Made by a program: the position numbers and the translations under genes | Source: Lates calcarifer | Lineage: Eukaryota > Chordata > Actinopteri > Centropomidae | Assembly: GCF_001640805.2 (NCBI RefSeq) | Contig: NC_066853.1 | Location: forward strand, 22,689,173 to 22,753,172 | Length of the DNA stretch: 64,000 nucleotides | Reading direction: 5' to 3' | Shown: positions 60,401 through 64,000 of the stretch, piece by piece | Layout: each line of letters begins with the position of its first letter | Position numbering within the stretch: the stretch's first letter is position 1 | Notes under the pieces: generated by a model | Database searches by the model: none | What the model saw: the letters and a program-made list of their open reading frames with translations, nothing else | What the model was told of the DNA's origin: nothing

Positions 60401-62050
60401 CAAAGACGATCATAGAAAGAGGCCTCTGACAATGAGAGCCTCAGGATATCAACACTCTCTTCAAAATGCAGACTGGAAGCTCACATGTTGAATTATAAGA
60501 CGCTACATACACAGTTGATCCCAGACTGAGGGCAGTCACGTGACTACAGTTTTTGAGCCAATCCCCAGCAGTCTTTTAAATATCTGTGTCTCCCAGGGTA
60601 CAAAAAACATTCAAGGATAATTGCTTATAGGTTACTCTTGTAGCTCCATTAAAAAACTTGCAACAGTTTCTCTTTGCTCCATCATTTGGACCCTACTCAT
60701 CTATACAGTATTTTTCTCCGGTTTACAGTAAGAATCGAGTGAAACAGCCCGCTGTGGGTTTGTTTGTGGCTGTCCTCTCCTGCTCACCTGCAATATTGCT
60801 GACTAGTTTGTGTAGTGCTGGTAGCATCTCATTCCACTGTTGTTTCACCTGGGAGGTCGACAATGCTCCATTACTGCAACAATGCCTCTCTTGGGCCCAT
60901 TATATGCACTAAACTATGGACAAACGTGTACAAAAACACACTCCTCCATTCACACGTGCACCACTGAGATGCTTTAAAAGTCCCTGGAGAATTGGCTGTG
61001 ATTATTGTGGTTACAGTGATTGCTATCATCGTCTCCCATCTTGGCCATTATCAGTGGAGCATTTCCCTGTGTGCTCCTTTCAGCTCATTCCTCTGTTTAT
61101 CCTAATGTGAGCTGGGGGGGACATAGCAGAGAGGCGTCTTCCATAAACACCTTGTTATCTCTCACTCCTTCTCTAATTTTCTCTCCATTCTATCATTCGC
61201 GCTCATTTCCCCGTCTCTCGATGGGCTGTGTGGGGCCGCGGCTCTCCGGTTGAAATACAAGAAAGCACAGATTGTATATTGTGTGTTTGTTTTCGAGGCT
61301 CATTGCTATTTGTTACTCAGCATCCAGAGTTGTGTTGATGCCGGCTTTTGCTGGAGTTTTACAGTTGTTCGGGAGTTTTATTTGCCTCCCACCACCTTGG
61401 TAACAAAAGATGGCCGCAACCTATTTACACTTAAAGAGGTGCCAAAAAAAAAGTGGGACGTAAATAATTTCTGCCAGTGATGCCCACACATTTCTGCTTT
61501 TTTGGCTCTGATTTTTTATTATCCGTTTCTTTCTTTGCTCTCCCCCTCATCTGCATGAAGCAGCCTTAGCCAAAGCACTCAGTCAATTCTGCACAAATGG
61601 GATTCTTACAGTCCAAATAGAGAAGATTGAAATCCGAAGGCACGTATTTGAAGGGTGTTAAACATGTCACCCAGTTAATGCTTCTTCAAACAGAAAAAAC
61701 GGAGAGATTCCAAGTCACATTAAAACTTGATTTCCTGGAGTACAGTCTCCGACTGCTCTGTCAGGTATAGGTAATAACCTCCTCTGTGCTTTATTGCTGG
61801 TTAAATACATGCAACTGTGGCCTGGATCAAAAGTAAGCACTTGAATATCTGTGATTTTATGAGCACCAAGCCTGAGTGATTCCTGAGTAATGCTTACCGA
61901 CGGCTCAGACAAAGAACCAATCATGTGCCTTTGTTATCAGAGGCTGAATCCAATATTTGTTTACAGCAAAACTTGTACAAACCTACAGGAAGTTTGACAT
62001 GTGAGTGGGTGGACTTGTTTCGCACGGTCAAGATGACTTGTGTGTCTGTG

Positions 62051-62071
62051 CAGTGTGTGTGTGTGTGTGTG
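62051..62071. repeat. (GT)n microsatellite
   Basis: About 10 GT units within AGTGTGTGTGTGTG. Confidence 0.9.
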
Positions 62072-63936
62072 TTTGAGTCACACCCCACAGTGACATTTAA
62101 TCAGACTGTGATCTGTCACGTTATCCCCCTGTCAGTCCTTGAGACACACGCATCAGAAGGAGCGAGATGTGTGTAAGAATGTGTGAATGTTTCATTGCGA
62201 GAGGTGTGAAACCGCCGTACCACAGATAATGTCTGGCTTGTGTCGTCGTGTCATTGCCTCATGCTTTCTGAGCTGCTGTTCCCTGCACATACACACAAAC
62301 ACGCACACACGCTTCACTTGCCTCCAACCTTTCTTGCCCAGAACTTTTATCAGCAATTCATTTCCCAGTATCTCAGCCATCAATCATTCCAGCTTGTCCT
62401 CAAAATGTGGCCGTCACTCCTAAAGACGAAGAGAGGGAGCGATGTATACACAAGGAGACACAGGCTCAGACAGGCAAAGAGAGAGGGGAGCTTTTTAATT
62501 AAGATTGCAATCGACAGCCACTTTTAAGAGATGAAACTTTGCCTCATTTTTGGAAGCGTTTGATCCTGAGTTGACTGTGCTGCGGCTGGCCCAGGGTCTC
62601 GTTTGTCCTCCTAACTCTGAGTGACTTGCAATGAGGGCCACCATTTTGGAAGTTCAGTTTAAAGACTAATGTTGGCCAAGTACCAGTCAATTTTGTCTTT
62701 TTCTTTTCTTTGTTTTTAAATTTTTTTTTCTAGCTCGCTTTTTTTAGATTTCTGTAGGCACCTCTCAGTCTTTGTGTGTTCAGTCATGGTAGCCGTCAGT
62801 GTTCATGATAACTGCCCACATCTGCTTCTGCTTATTCTCATCAAACCAGGAAAGGAAAGAGCTTCCTCTAACAGTTTCAGTGAGTACCCTGGCTGTTGCT
62901 GTAATGGTGCAGGTGAACCACGACTGAAAAAGCAGCAGGTTAGTCAGCAAGGTGCAGTAAAAAAAAATGGGGGCACAGAGCACATGGGAGAAATACTGAG
63001 CATCTTAGCTGAGCATAAACCGGCATTCTGGGAGCCCAGAGCACACTCTGCCCCTGAACTGCATTGTTCACACATTCAGAACAGTTTCTTGTGTGCTTAT
63101 TCAGAGCATCACCCTCGCAGAGTGGTGAGAGCATTCTCTTGACTCTGTGTGCAGGTAGAAGGAGGAGGTGGTGGTGGAGGAGGAGAGCAACCCTGTGTTT
63201 ACAGTGATAGTGAATGGGTCCCAGCTACCCTGTACTGCTGCTACTGAACCACAGTAGTTACAGTAGAAATGGACTTTCTGTGTCTGCTGAAATGTAACTT
63301 CAACTCAAAAAGAGACATGTCTGTCCCTGAAAGCATTTTTTGTGATGCTGGAGAAGTAGGTCTGGACTGTCCTCTCAGGACCATTAAAGAGCCACCGGCT
63401 CATTGAGGCCCACTAACTGACTGCATACCTCCTAATAAAAGTGGATTCATCCTGCTCCAGGTCTGTTGTAGCACCTCTGGTTTAATAAATTCAACCCCAT
63501 CACCAGGAAAAACACTAATATTGGGAGATTATGCAGAACCCCAGAATAGCCTACTTGTAATGAGACATTATGTTTTCAATGTTAAAATTACTTTTTTCTG
63601 CAGTATCTATGCATGACAGCTAAGGTAAAGTAGCCTATGGTTGATTGTCAAACACGCCACAGGTTTAGAGGTTAAGTGAGCTTACTAGCACTGTAATGAA
63701 TAAATGGCTTTAAATTGGTCTTTATGTTACAAACACTAAGCCGAAGTAGATAACTGTCTGTGGTGGGTTGCAGTGGCTTGAAGTACTGGGAATGTAAAAT
63801 TGAACTTGTGACACAGGCAGTCAGTTTATGGATTGTCTTTATCTTGCAGTCGTGTTTAGTTTTTGAAGAACTCTTGTGTAAACCCTGACCAACAGTACAA
63901 ATGTTCATATTCTAACTTCGTCCATAACTGTTCAAT

Positions 63937-64000
63937 GTCAAAGTCAACTTTACTGTCAAACCTGCTACATGTTCAGGACATACAGAGGATTGAAAAGCTG
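63937..64000 (+). repeat. Dispersed teleost repeat fragment cut by the window end
   Basis: AATGTCAAAGTCAACTTTACTGTCAA followed by CAGGACATACAGAGGATTGAAA matches a familiar fish repeat that opens 'gtcaaagtcaactttattgtcaa'. It runs off the right edge. Confidence 0.55.

Larger units (their letters stand above)
54867..63936. other. Presumed intronic sequence, no supported exon
   Basis: Mostly unique sequence with candidate conserved blocks at 56320-56640, 59060-59490 and 60900-61480. A TG microsatellite lies near 62051, and poly-T and GA stretches near 62700 and 63160. Open frames here show no recognisable domain. Confidence 0.45.

Overview
The window looks like nuclear DNA of a ray-finned fish, most likely a percomorph teleost. 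It is AT-rich and CpG-poor. It is dense in (CA)n and (GA)n microsatellites and contains several repeat families I recognise from teleost genomes: a tRNA-headed SINE, two decayed Tc1/mariner copies, a LINE 3' fragment, and a short DNA-transposon-like family carrying 'gttagcttagcttagca'. There is no bacterial organisation, and most open frames are short, overlap on both strands and cross repeats.

Only two protein-coding pieces are well supported. At 20.1-21.0 kb there is an intact single-exon class A GPCR of 292 residues. It is closest by motif to LPAR5 in the P2Y/LPA branch, but unusually compact. At 29.1-29.6 kb there is a CpG-rich promoter and 5' leader, then a 64-bp coding first exon that encodes a signal peptide and ends in a good GT donor. 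No continuation could be identified, so 29.6-64 kb is probably, though not provably, the long first intron of this secreted or membrane gene.

Layout: 1-20 kb is intergenic or intronic with scattered repeats. 20.1-21.5 kb is the receptor with two polyadenylation signals. 21.5-29 kb is microsatellite-rich spacer with a second small GC-rich patch at 25.2-25.5 kb. 29.1-29.6 kb is the promoter and exon 1. 34-37 kb is a repeat cluster (SINE, LINE-like fragment, a local duplication, a Tc1 copy with TA flanks, and a MITE-like element). 45.6-47.3 kb is a candidate solo LTR with a 4-bp target-site duplication. 47-64 kb is mostly unique sequence with several blocks that resemble conserved non-coding elements.

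I found no CRISPR array, operon, true tRNA or rRNA gene, or complete novel multi-gene system. The most notable items are the atypical receptor, the unidentified first exon with an ATG-free leader, the candidate solo LTR, and a perfect 16-bp inverted repeat beside a decayed transposon. All family assignments are from memory of motifs; no search was run.
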